Assembly: GCA_013695505.1 (NCBI GenBank)
Contig: JACDAH010000547.1
Location: 1-11,973, forward strand
Direction: 5' to 3'
Length of the DNA stretch: 11,973 bases
Source of the DNA: Chloroflexota bacterium
GTDB taxonomy: Bacteria; Chloroflexota; Limnocylindria; Limnocylindrales; CSP1-4
This document shows positions 5,174 to 11,646 of this stretch, piece by piece. Both the position numbers and the translations under genes were made by a program. Numbering within the stretch: the stretch's first letter is position 1; each line of letters begins with the position of its first letter. Under the pieces are notes generated by a model. It did not search any database, was not told where the DNA came from, and saw only the letters and a program-made list of their open reading frames with translations.

Positions 5174-6067
5174 TCACCCTTTCACGGCGCCGGCGGTCAG
5201 GCCGCGCACGAACTGCCGCTGGAACAAGAGGAAGAAGACGATGACCGGCGCGATCATGATCAGCGTGCCGGCCGCGGTCAGCTCGAGCTCCCGGGTCCGA
5301 CCGCCCGTGAACAGAAGCAGTCCAGTCGCGAGCGTTCGGTTCTCCGCGCCCTGCAGGTAAAGGAGGGGCAGCAGGAATGTGTTCCAGGCCGACAGGAAGG
5401 TCAGGATCGCGAGCGCAGATGCGGCCGGGATCGCGAGCGGCGCCAGGACTCGCCGAAAAACATCCCACTCGCTGCAACCATCGACGCGGGCAGCGTCAGC
5501 GAGCTCGCCCGGCATGTCGAGGAAGTACGCCCGCATGAGAAACACCCCGAGCGGCAGGCCCGTGCCGCCGGCCCCGGCAATTGACGGAAGGATGACCGCC
5601 CACGGCGTGTTCAGCAGGCCGTAATCCCGAAGGTTGTAATAGAGGGGAATCATGATCGCGAAGAACGGCACCATCAGCCCAAGAATGAACAGGTAGAAGA
5701 CGGTCGATCGACCCCGGAAGTTGAACCGAGCGAGGGCGTAGCCGGTCATCATCGAGAGCAGGACCACTCCGAGCACCGTCGGGACCATGATCACGATCGT
5801 GTTGAGGAAGTACTTCTCGAAGTTCCCGAGCGTCCACGCGTCGACCAGGTTCTGCGGGCGGAACGAAGAAAAGAGCTGGAAGGGGTTTCCGGTTGCGAGG
5901 TTCGGATCCTTGACAGCCGTGGACAGGACGAGGACCAATGGCAGGACGCACAGCGCCGCCCAGAAGCCGAGAAACGCATACTTCGCGACTGCGCTCATCG
6001 ACCGACCGACTCGCAGGCGCGCCTCCCGATTGTCCGACTGGCCTGCCCGCCGGGCGACCTCAGCCAC
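5174..6067 (-). CDS. Carbohydrate ABC transporter permease, MalG type
   Basis: This 297-residue inner-membrane permease of the CUT1 class has six predicted helices: the first at about 28-50, four in the central part, and the last at about 264-284. The EAA loop that docks with the ATPase reads ELADAARVDGCSEWDVFRRV (188-207), with the conserved Gly at 197. The start is GTG at 6067, which overlaps the end of the MalF-type gene by eight bases; GAGGTCA just before it can serve as ribosome-binding site. An internal ATG at 5998 (residue 24) has none. The C-terminus (QRQFVRGLTAGAVKG) is the usual MalG ending. It pairs with the MalF-type permease to form the channel for the substrate delivered by the lipoprotein encoded at 8410-7034. 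No ATPase gene is present, so an ATPase encoded elsewhere must serve. Confidence 0.94.
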   Translation of the reverse strand: MAEVARRAGQSDNREARLRVGRSMSAVAKYAFLGFWAALCVLPLVLVLSTAVKDPNLATGNPFQLFSSFRPQNLVDAWTLGNFEKYFLNTIVIMVPTVLGVVLLSMMTGYALARFNFRGRSTVFYLFILGLMVPFFAIMIPLYYNLRDYGLLNTPWAVILPSIAGAGGTGLPLGVFLMRAYFLDMPGELADAARVDGCSEWDVFRRVLAPLAIPAASALAILTFLSAWNTFLLPLLYLQGAENRTLATGLLLFTGGRTRELELTAAGTLIMIAPVIVFFLLFQRQFVRGLTAGAVKG

Positions 6068-7016
6068 TGACCTGACCTCGCTCCCGGATCTTCAGGAAGG
6101 CGATCGCCAGGACCAGCGACAGAGCCGCGATGATCATCGCCACAGCCGAGCCGTAGCCGGCGAAGTTGCGACCGAAGGCCATCTTGTACGCGTATCCGGC
6201 GAGGACCTCGGTTGCGGTTCCGGGACCGCCGAGGGTCAAGACGTAGATGATGTCGAACACGCTGAACGCGCCGACCAGGGTGATCGTCAGGACGAATGTG
6301 AACATCGGAGCGATGCCGGGCAAGATCACGTGGCGGGTCCGTTGCCAGGCGTTGGCGCCGTCGACGCGCGCCGCGTCGATCAGATTCAGGTCGATCCCCT
6401 GGAGTCCGGCGAGGAAGAACACCACGAGAGTCCCGAACGCTCCCCAGATGGCCGCCCCGAGCACCGCCCACAACGCGGTATCGGGGTCGCCGAGCCAGCC
6501 ATTCGTGAACGATCCCAGACCGACACCCTCGAGCAGGCTGTTGAGGACCCCGAACAGAGGGTTGTAGATCCAGCCCCAGATGATTCCGGCCACGACGGAC
6601 GGGAGGATCACGGGCAGGAAATACATCGCTCGGAACGCGAGTCGGAACCGTGCCCCGCTCCATAGGACGATCGCGAGGGGGAGGCCGATCAGGATCGGGG
6701 CGGCCGTGCCGACCACGGCCCACAGCAAGTTGTGGACGAGGGCGTTCCAGAACGCCTCGTCACCCAGGAGTACGACGTAGTTGTCGAGCCCGATGAAGTC
6801 CTTCGTTCGAGCGAACCCGTCCCAGCTCGTGAGGCTGAGCATGACCGTCCCCAGGAAGGGATAGACCATGAACATCAGATAGATGAGCAGGGAAGGCCCG
6901 ACGAAGACGGCGACCAGGGCTCGGCTCGTGCGCCGAGCCTGGCGGGGACGGCCGGCGCGCCTGGCAGCGAGGAACCCTCGAATGCCGGTCGAAACCGGTG
7001 CCGTTCCGACCGTCAT
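6060..7016 (-). CDS. Carbohydrate ABC transporter permease, MalF type
   Basis: This is a 318-residue CUT1 permease. The reading frame is open far upstream (to 7517), but that part is antisense to the binding-protein gene. The ATG at 7016, 17 bases after the binding-protein stop and preceded by GCGAGG, gives the normal length. A basic, Arg-rich N-terminus (residues 13-32) precedes six membrane helices starting at about 33-55. The EAA loop reads LIDAARVDGANAWQRTRHVI (212-231). A GGPGTATEVL segment (263-272) and a final helix at about 288-308 are typical of the UgpA/MalF group. With the MalG-type partner it forms the transmembrane channel. It overlaps that gene's GTG start by eight bases, so the two are made in equal amounts. 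Confidence 0.94.
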   Translation of the reverse strand: MTVGTAPVSTGIRGFLAARRAGRPRQARRTSRALVAVFVGPSLLIYLMFMVYPFLGTVMLSLTSWDGFARTKDFIGLDNYVVLLGDEAFWNALVHNLLWAVVGTAAPILIGLPLAIVLWSGARFRLAFRAMYFLPVILPSVVAGIIWGWIYNPLFGVLNSLLEGVGLGSFTNGWLGDPDTALWAVLGAAIWGAFGTLVVFFLAGLQGIDLNLIDAARVDGANAWQRTRHVILPGIAPMFTFVLTITLVGAFSVFDIIYVLTLGGPGTATEVLAGYAYKMAFGRNFAGYGSAVAMIIAALSLVLAIAFLKIRERGQVSG

Positions 7017-7033
7017 CGTCGAGACCTCGCCGA

Positions 7034-8410
7034 CTATGGTTTCTGGATGGTGTCTCCGGCGGCCATCGCTTTCTGGTACGCCGCCTCGAGCTTGTCTGCC
7101 AGGCCCTGCGGGGTTTCCTTGCCGGCAAGCACGTTCTGGAACCCATCGGACATCACGTCGTTGAACGCCGCGGGCGCGAGGACATCGATGTTGTAGCCGA
7201 ACGTTCCCGATGTCCCCGAGGAGGCGGCGAGGTCGCTGAGGACCTTGCCGAACAGCGGTGAGACGGTGACGGATGAGGCGTCGATCGGCACGGCCGGGAT
7301 CGAGGCAAAGGTGCCGAGATCCCACTTCTTGATCTGCTCGGGCTTCAGCAGCCAATCGATGTACGCGAATGCCGCGTCGGGATTCTTCGAGTTCGCGTTG
7401 ACGAAGAGTCCGCCCCCGAGACCAGCCGGCGGGGAGATCGACGATCCATCGATCGACGGGAATGCCATGAAGCCGACGTCGAACTTCGCCTTTTCGGTGA
7501 TCTCCGAGACGAGCCAAGTCCCGGTCGGGATCATCGCGGCCTTGCCCGAATAGAAGAGCGCGTTCGCGTCCTCATAGGTGACCGCATTCGGATCCTTCGG
7601 GAAATAGCCTGCATCCTTGAACTGCTTGAAGAAGATGTCGATGGCCTTGACCGTTTCGGCGTCGTTCCAGTGCTTCTCGCCGTAGAAGCGGGCGTCGAGC
7701 CCATCGCGGCCGACAATGTTCGAGAGGGTCATCGAGAACTGATGACCCGCTGGCCACTTCGGCTGGTCGCCGAACGCGAGCGGCGTAATGCCCTTGGCCT
7801 TCAGGCCGTCCATGATCGTCTTGAGATCGTCGAGTGTCTTGGGCTCGCTGTACCCGTCTGCGTCGAACATCGTCTTGTTGTAGTAGATGCCGACCTCTTC
7901 CACCTGGCCCGGCAGGCATGAAAGGACACCCTTGTATGTGCAGCGCGCCTTCGCCCAGTCGAAGACCGGCCACCTGTAACGGTCATAGGCCGGGCCCATG
8001 TCGGCGAGCAGCCCGGCTCGTGCGAGGACACCACCAAAGCCAGGCCCGGTGTCGTAGCCGAAAAGGTCGACCGAGCCAGAGCTCAGCCGCGTCTGGATGA
8101 CGGTCCGGAGCTGGTCGTTGTCGAGTGACTCGCGCTTGACCTGAATGTTCGGATGGCTGTCGTTGAATTCCTTGACCTGGTCGTTGAGGCGCTGCTCGAT
8201 GGCTGGCTCCTCGGCAATCCCGACGAGCAGATTCACGGTGCCTGTCGGCTCCGTCGATGCGGCGGGCGTCGATGCCGCCGGGCCAGCGGGAATGCTCCCC
8301 GCCGGCGCTTGGCTGGCGGGCCTCGGGGTCGCGGGACCGTTGGTGCTTCCCCCGCACGCGACCGCCAGGAGGGCGACGGAGGCGAATATGAACGAAATGC
8401 GCTTGGTCAC
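7034..8410 (-). CDS. Sugar ABC transporter solute-binding lipoprotein
   Basis: This is a 458-residue extracellular binding protein of the MalE/UgpB class (family 1). The start is GTG at 8410 with GAGGAG (8424-8419) eight bases ahead. The signal peptide ends in the lipobox LAVAC with Cys19 as the lipid anchor, and a flexible Ala/Pro/Ser/Thr linker follows to about residue 57. The mature domain begins GTVNLLVGIAEEP and continues through EFNDSHPNIQV. The GIYYNKTMFDADG (174-186) and GKAAMIPTGTWLV (289-301) segments are signatures of the family. Cys157 and Cys165 lie eight residues apart in a loop and may form a disulfide. It is the first gene of the operon, so its sugar ligand would define the pathway; context favours a polyol or ketose. 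The stop is 17 bases before the MalF-type gene. Confidence 0.95.
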   Translation of the reverse strand: MTKRISFIFASVALLAVACGGSTNGPATPRPASQAPAGSIPAGPAASTPAASTEPTGTVNLLVGIAEEPAIEQRLNDQVKEFNDSHPNIQVKRESLDNDQLRTVIQTRLSSGSVDLFGYDTGPGFGGVLARAGLLADMGPAYDRYRWPVFDWAKARCTYKGVLSCLPGQVEEVGIYYNKTMFDADGYSEPKTLDDLKTIMDGLKAKGITPLAFGDQPKWPAGHQFSMTLSNIVGRDGLDARFYGEKHWNDAETVKAIDIFFKQFKDAGYFPKDPNAVTYEDANALFYSGKAAMIPTGTWLVSEITEKAKFDVGFMAFPSIDGSSISPPAGLGGGLFVNANSKNPDAAFAYIDWLLKPEQIKKWDLGTFASIPAVPIDASSVTVSPLFGKVLSDLAASSGTSGTFGYNIDVLAPAAFNDVMSDGFQNVLAGKETPQGLADKLEAAYQKAMAAGDTIQKP

Positions 8411-8485
8411 CAGGACATCTCCTCAACTGCGCGATCCACATCTGGCGGGCGGCGACGCTGGACCTCGTACGACAAGCGGCCGGCA

Positions 8486-8621
8486 GTCCGATAGCGCGGC
8501 CATGTCCCGACGTCCGAATCAAGGGCCGGACATCCGAGCGTCCGACCACCGCGGCCATTCCGCTCCAAGACGTCGGGCCCTCGCGGTCCGATCGTCACCA
8601 GCTGGCGAGCTGGCCTCGGAC
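8486..8621. repeat. Cluster of GTCCGA hexamers, possible operator array
   Basis: GTCCGA occurs at 8486-8491, 8512-8517, 8540-8545 and 8586-8591 on the plus strand and inverted (TCGGAC) at 8616-8621. A near copy, ATCCGA, lies at 8532-8537. Starts are 26, 28 and 46 bases apart. A given 6-mer of this composition would be expected well under once in this region. A regulator-binding array is plausible; no known family is recognised. Confidence 0.3.
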
Positions 8622-8841
8622 GACTCGGCGAGGAATGGGCGACCGCGGCTAGGTTACTCCCCGACGCAAGTGCCCGGAGCGGCGTTGTCGTTGGCGGCGC
8701 ACCTGCTGAGCCGGGCGCCGCTCGGGGGGCATCGACGCCCGCGACCTGTCGCGACTGCACGCCGGGAGCGCCTCGAACCATTACCTTGGCAACGCGGGTG
8801 CGAACGTTGCTTGGGGCTCTTCGCCGGGCGCGGCCCGTCCG

Positions 8842-8859
8842 GGCCGTTCGGGCCGTTCG
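8842..8859 (+). repeat. Two perfect 9-base tandem repeats
   Basis: GGCCGTTCG occurs twice in direct succession (8842-8850, 8851-8859), and a degenerate copy, GGCCCGTCCG, lies just before it. The repeat ends 45 bases before the oxidase start. It may be a binding site or a simple slippage product. Confidence 0.45.
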
Positions 8860-8903
8860 TGTCCGTGAGGGGTCGAGTCCGTCCTTCGGTCAGGAGAGCC
8901 AAG

Positions 8904-10202
8904 TTGAGTAGTCCCTCCTTGCGAGGTACGACGAGCGTGGCTGGGTTGACGAACTGGGCGGGGAATCATGCCTACGCCGCGGCCAGGCTTCACGAGCCCC
9001 GGTCGGTCGAGCAGCTCCAGGAGATCGCCAGAAAAGCGTCTTTCGTGCGCGCGGTCGGGTCACGTCATTCGTTCAACGACATCGCCGATACGACAGGCGA
9101 CCTCGTTTCGCTGCATCGGATGCCTCGGCGGTTCGAGCTTGACGAGGCCGCCGGTACCGTCACCGTCGATGGCGGCGTCAGCTATGGCGTCATCGGCGCG
9201 CCTCTCGATGCCGCCGGCTACGCCCTGAACAGCCTCGCCTCGTTGCCGCACATCTCGGTCGCGGGTTCCTGTGCGACCGCGACGCATGGCTCGGGCGACC
9301 GCGTCGCGAACCTGTCGACGGCCGTCTCGGCGATGGAAGTCGTGACGGCCGACGGGGAGATCACCATCTTCGAGCGCGACCGCGACCCCGACCTTTTCGA
9401 CGGCGTCGTCGTCTCGGTCGGAGCTCTGGGGATCGTGACCTCGCTGACCCTTGATCTCCAGCCAACCTTCCGGATGCGCCAGGACGTGTACCGGGATCTG
9501 CCGCTGGAGATGGTGGCGGCCCGGCTCGACGAGATCACCGCGAGCGCGGACAGCGTCAGCCTGTTCACCGAGTGGCGCCATCCGGCCTTCGAGCAGGTCT
9601 GGCTCAAACGCCGGGTTCCCGACGGGAGCTCGTTCGAGCCGCCCCACGAGTTCTTCGGTGCGACCATCGCCACGGTCCCGATGCACCCGATCCGCGGCAT
9701 GTCCGCGGCCGCCTGTACCCCGCAACTGGGCGTCGCCGGGCCGTGGCATGAGCGACTGCCCCACTTCAAGATGGACCACACGCCGAGCAGCGGTGCAGAA
9801 CTCCAGAGCGAGTATCTCGTGCCACGCCGTCACGCGGTCGATGCCCTGCTCGCGATCCATGCCGTCCGGAATCGGTTCGCCGCGCGACTCCAGGTGTGCG
9901 AGGTCCGGACGATCGCGGCCGATCCGCTGTGGATGAGCACGGCCTTCGGTCGCGACTCCGTCGCATTCCATTTCACGTGGTTGCCCGACTGGGACGGCCT
10001 TCGCGGCGTGCTTCCCATCATCGAGGCGGCGCTCGCGCCCTTCGAGCCACGCCCGCATTGGGGCAAGCTGTTCACGATGTCGCCCGCGGCCGTACAAACG
10101 CGATACGAGAAGCTGCCCGCCTTCACGGCTCTGATCGAACGGGTTGACCCATCCGGCAAGTTTCGAAATGCGTTCGTCAATCGCTATGTCTTCGGTGAGT
10201 GA
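8904..10202 (+). CDS. xyoA: Alditol (xylitol) oxidase, FAD-dependent
   Basis: This 432-residue flavoprotein belongs to the vanillyl-alcohol-oxidase fold and closely resembles Streptomyces alditol oxidase (AldO/XyoA). It oxidises C1 of xylitol, sorbitol and similar alditols to the aldose, reducing O2 to H2O2, probably in the cytoplasm since no signal peptide is seen. Signatures are TNWAGN near the N-terminus, GSRHSFN with His55 as the covalent FAD site, PHISVAGSCATATHGSGD (115-132) for FAD binding, and the catalytic trio Glu333, Arg335 (CEVRT) and Lys388 (HWGK). As I recall AldO (Glu320, Arg322, Lys375), the spacing is identical. The frame is open far upstream, but TTG at 8904 has AGGAG (8892-8896) seven bases ahead and gives the family length; GTG codons at 8859, 8865 and 8934 are poorer choices. 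It is divergent from the transporter operon. Confidence 0.93.
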   Translation: MSSPSLRGTTSVAGLTNWAGNHAYAAARLHEPRSVEQLQEIARKASFVRAVGSRHSFNDIADTTGDLVSLHRMPRRFELDEAAGTVTVDGGVSYGVIGAPLDAAGYALNSLASLPHISVAGSCATATHGSGDRVANLSTAVSAMEVVTADGEITIFERDRDPDLFDGVVVSVGALGIVTSLTLDLQPTFRMRQDVYRDLPLEMVAARLDEITASADSVSLFTEWRHPAFEQVWLKRRVPDGSSFEPPHEFFGATIATVPMHPIRGMSAAACTPQLGVAGPWHERLPHFKMDHTPSSGAELQSEYLVPRRHAVDALLAIHAVRNRFAARLQVCEVRTIAADPLWMSTAFGRDSVAFHFTWLPDWDGLRGVLPIIEAALAPFEPRPHWGKLFTMSPAAVQTRYEKLPAFTALIERVDPSGKFRNAFVNRYVFGE

Positions 10203-10207
10203 GCTGC

Positions 10208-10263
10208 CTGCCGCCGCCGGTGCTGCGAACGTGACCCAGACGGGCACTCCACTCGGGCGGCAG
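10208..10263. terminator. Inverted repeat between convergent oxidase and lacI-type genes
   Basis: CTGCCGCC (10208-10215) and GGCGGCAG (10256-10263) pair perfectly over 8 bases, with a 40-base loop, in the 115-base gap between the oxidase stop and the convergent LacI-family gene. There is no T-run. The position suits transcription termination, but the long loop makes it weak. Confidence 0.22.
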
Positions 10264-10317
10264 CCTGCGGCGACGTGCGAAGCGGAGACATGCCGGACCG
10301 CGATGTTCGCCTGGGGA

Positions 10318-11367
10318 TCATTGGCCAAGGGAGACGGCGCTTGGGCGGGCCGGGGGTGCTGTCGACTCCCGGAGGATTAGCGACGGGCGAATCGCGACTT
10401 CCTGCCGCGCCCCACTCGGATCGCGGAGACGCTCGATCAATAGTCGAGCCGCCGCGGCGCCAATGGCGTATCCAGGCTGCGAGACAGACGTCAAGCGTGG
10501 GGACGCAAGTTTCGCGTATGCGATGTCGTCGTAGCCCATGACGCTGAGCTGGCCGGGCACGGAGAAGCCAAGCTCATGGGCGGCCTGAAGCCCGCCGAGC
10601 GCCAGCAGATCATTTCCGGCGCAGATCGCCGTCGGCCGGGGATCGGCGGCGAGCATGGCCATCGCTTGCTCTCGGCCGCTCTCGATGCTGAACGCGCCGT
10701 CGGAGACAGCCACGGCCGCCACGTCTCGCGCGCGGAGCGCCTGCTCGAAGCCGAGACGCCGAGCTCGTGCCGTCGACAGCTCCTCCTCGCCGTTGATCAA
10801 CGCGATCCGTCGATGGCCTTGCCCGATCAGGTGATCGACGGCCAGTGCCATCCCGGCCTGATCGTCGCCGACGACGAGGTCCCCGAGCCACCCCGGCGTC
10901 ACTCGATCGACGAGGACCACCGGCAATTGTTCGCCGAGGTCTCGAATCTGATCCGCATCGGCGTTCGCCGCCGGCGCGATGATCATCCCGTCCACGCGGC
11001 GCTCGATGAATTCCACGAGATACCGCCGCTCCTTCGTGGCCAGGTTGTCCGAGTTTCCGAAGACGACGACGTAGTCAGAGGCCTCCAGGGCATCTGACGC
11101 GCCCCGGATGAGCTGGGCGAAGAATGGGTTGGCAACGTCCGGGATCACCATCCCGACCGTGCTGGTCCGACTCCGGGTCAGCGACCGGGCGACACGATTC
11201 GGACGGAAGCCAAGCTCGGCAATCGCCGCATTGACCCGGTCCCGTGTCGCGGGCCGGACCTGGCGGGCACCGGAGACCACGTGGGAGACGGTCCCGACGG
11301 ATACGCCGGCGGCATCGGCGACATCCTTGATGGTCGTGCCCCGCTTCGCTCGAGCGCTTGCGTCCAT
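10318..11367 (-). CDS. LacI-family transcriptional repressor
   Basis: This 349-residue regulator has the full LacI layout. The N-terminal HTH (11-33) reads TTIKDVADAAGVSVGTVSHV followed by VSG, and the hinge helix region is at about 57-68 (PNRVARSLTRSR). A periplasmic-binding-protein-like effector domain follows, beginning TVGMVIPDVANPFFAQLIRG and including CAGNDLLALGGLQAAHELG (249-267) and SVMGYDDIAYAKLASPRLTS (275-294). The effector is likely a sugar. The ATG at 11367 has AAGGGG just upstream. The gene is divergent from a second sugar-binding lipoprotein gene, and a LacI-type operator (11466-11479) lies between them, so it most likely represses that transporter. A second, weaker site overlaps its own start, suggesting autoregulation. 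Whether it also controls the left operon is unknown. Confidence 0.95.
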   Translation of the reverse strand: MDASARAKRGTTIKDVADAAGVSVGTVSHVVSGARQVRPATRDRVNAAIAELGFRPNRVARSLTRSRTSTVGMVIPDVANPFFAQLIRGASDALEASDYVVVFGNSDNLATKERRYLVEFIERRVDGMIIAPAANADADQIRDLGEQLPVVLVDRVTPGWLGDLVVGDDQAGMALAVDHLIGQGHRRIALINGEEELSTARARRLGFEQALRARDVAAVAVSDGAFSIESGREQAMAMLAADPRPTAICAGNDLLALGGLQAAHELGFSVPGQLSVMGYDDIAYAKLASPRLTSVSQPGYAIGAAAARLLIERLRDPSGARQEVAIRPSLILRESTAPPARPSAVSLGQ

Positions 11368-11379
11368 TGAACCCCTTCA
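11368..11379. promoter_or_regulatory. Possible second LacI operator overlapping the lacI-type gene's ribosome-binding site
   Basis: TGAACCCCTTCA has perfect TGAA/TTCA arms around four bases, and TTGAACCCCTTCAT (11367-11380) resembles the site at 11466-11479. The centre lacks the CG step typical of LacI operators, so it would be weak. It covers the AAGGGG ribosome-binding site of the LacI-type gene, a position that would suit autoregulation. Confidence 0.3.
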
Positions 11380-11433
11380 TTCGCGAATCAGGCACTCCGA
11401 TGGTAGAGCCCCTCGTCAACATGCGGCCACTCG

Positions 11434-11463
11434 TTCGACGCTCTTGACACGACCGCCCATAAT
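11434..11463 (+). promoter_or_regulatory. Putative promoter of the second sugar-binding protein gene
   Basis: TTCGAC (11434-11439), an 18-base spacer and CATAAT (11458-11463) form a plausible promoter pointing to the lipoprotein gene. The start site would fall near 11470, inside the operator-like palindrome, as in classic LacI repression. A TTGACA at 11444-11449 is a better -35 by sequence, but it is only 8 bases from CATAAT and has no good partner at 17. Confidence 0.4.
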
Positions 11464-11465
11464 CG

Positions 11466-11479
11466 TTGAAGCGGTTCAA
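11466..11479. promoter_or_regulatory. LacI-family operator
   Basis: TTGAAGCGGTTCAA has perfect TTGAA/TTCAA arms and a central CG step with one mismatched pair, which is the usual form of operators bound by LacI/GalR proteins. It lies just downstream of the CATAAT -10 candidate, between the divergent LacI-type gene and the sugar-binding protein gene. Confidence 0.65.
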
Positions 11480-11490
11480 TCGAGACCTCG

Positions 11491-11538
11491 CCCGACGGGG
11501 GGGCGGTGGGCGCTGCGCCATCGGGGCATGCCGTCGGG
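11491..11538 (+). promoter_or_regulatory. Structured leader hairpin upstream of the second binding-protein gene
   Basis: CCCGACGG (11491-11498) pairs perfectly with CCGTCGGG (11531-11538). Inside the 32-base loop, GGCG (11509-11512) and CGCC (11516-11519) form a second short stem. The element lies in the predicted 5' leader, about 108 bases before the ATG. A run of seven G starts at 11497. I recognise no known riboswitch class. Confidence 0.35.
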
Positions 11539-11646
11539 GGATCTCGTGGGCAGATCGTGAATGACAATCGTTACCCCAGTTCGCGCCACCGACGGACAGC
11601 GCCGCGATGCGGCCCAGCCAAGCCACGCTCCGGAAAGGACGGCTCC

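Larger units (their letters stand above)
8411..8903. promoter_or_regulatory. Long divergent intergenic region between transporter operon and alditol oxidase
   Basis: This 493-base region has no convincing gene on either strand. It must hold the promoters of the leftward operon and the rightward oxidase, but I find no clear -35/-10 pair for either. It contains a cluster of GTCCGA hexamers between 8486 and 8621, a short inverted repeat (GTCCG 8512-8516, CGGAC 8527-8531), and a 9-base tandem repeat at 8842-8859 close to the oxidase. No TTGAA-N4-TTCAA site like the one beside the LacI gene is visible. Confidence 0.5.
11368..11646. other. Divergent intergenic region between lacI-type gene and second binding-protein gene
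   Basis: This 279-base gap holds the operator at 11466-11479, the weaker site at 11368-11379, the promoter candidate at 11434-11463 and the leader hairpin at 11491-11538. No coding region is supported. A TTGACG (11419-11414, minus strand) could be the -35 of the LacI-type gene, but no matching -10 is clear. Confidence 0.5.

Noticed and set aside
4342..5244. Plus-strand 300-residue open frame opposite the epimerase
   Set aside because: Antisense shadow of the epimerase, the isomerase remnant and the end of the MalG-type permease; no recognisable motifs.
8145..8903. N-terminal extension of the alditol oxidase frame by 253 residues
   Set aside because: It runs antisense through the binding-protein gene and the intergenic region. 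The TTG at 8904 has a good ribosome-binding site and gives the family's length.
9060..10328. Minus-strand 422-residue open frame opposite the alditol oxidase
   Set aside because: Arg- and Gly-rich shadow with no domain; the plus strand has the complete oxidase signature.
11444..11463. TTGACA with CATAAT as a promoter pair
   Set aside because: The spacing is only 8 bases, which sigma-70 type polymerase cannot use; TTCGAC at 11434 with an 18-base spacer is preferred.
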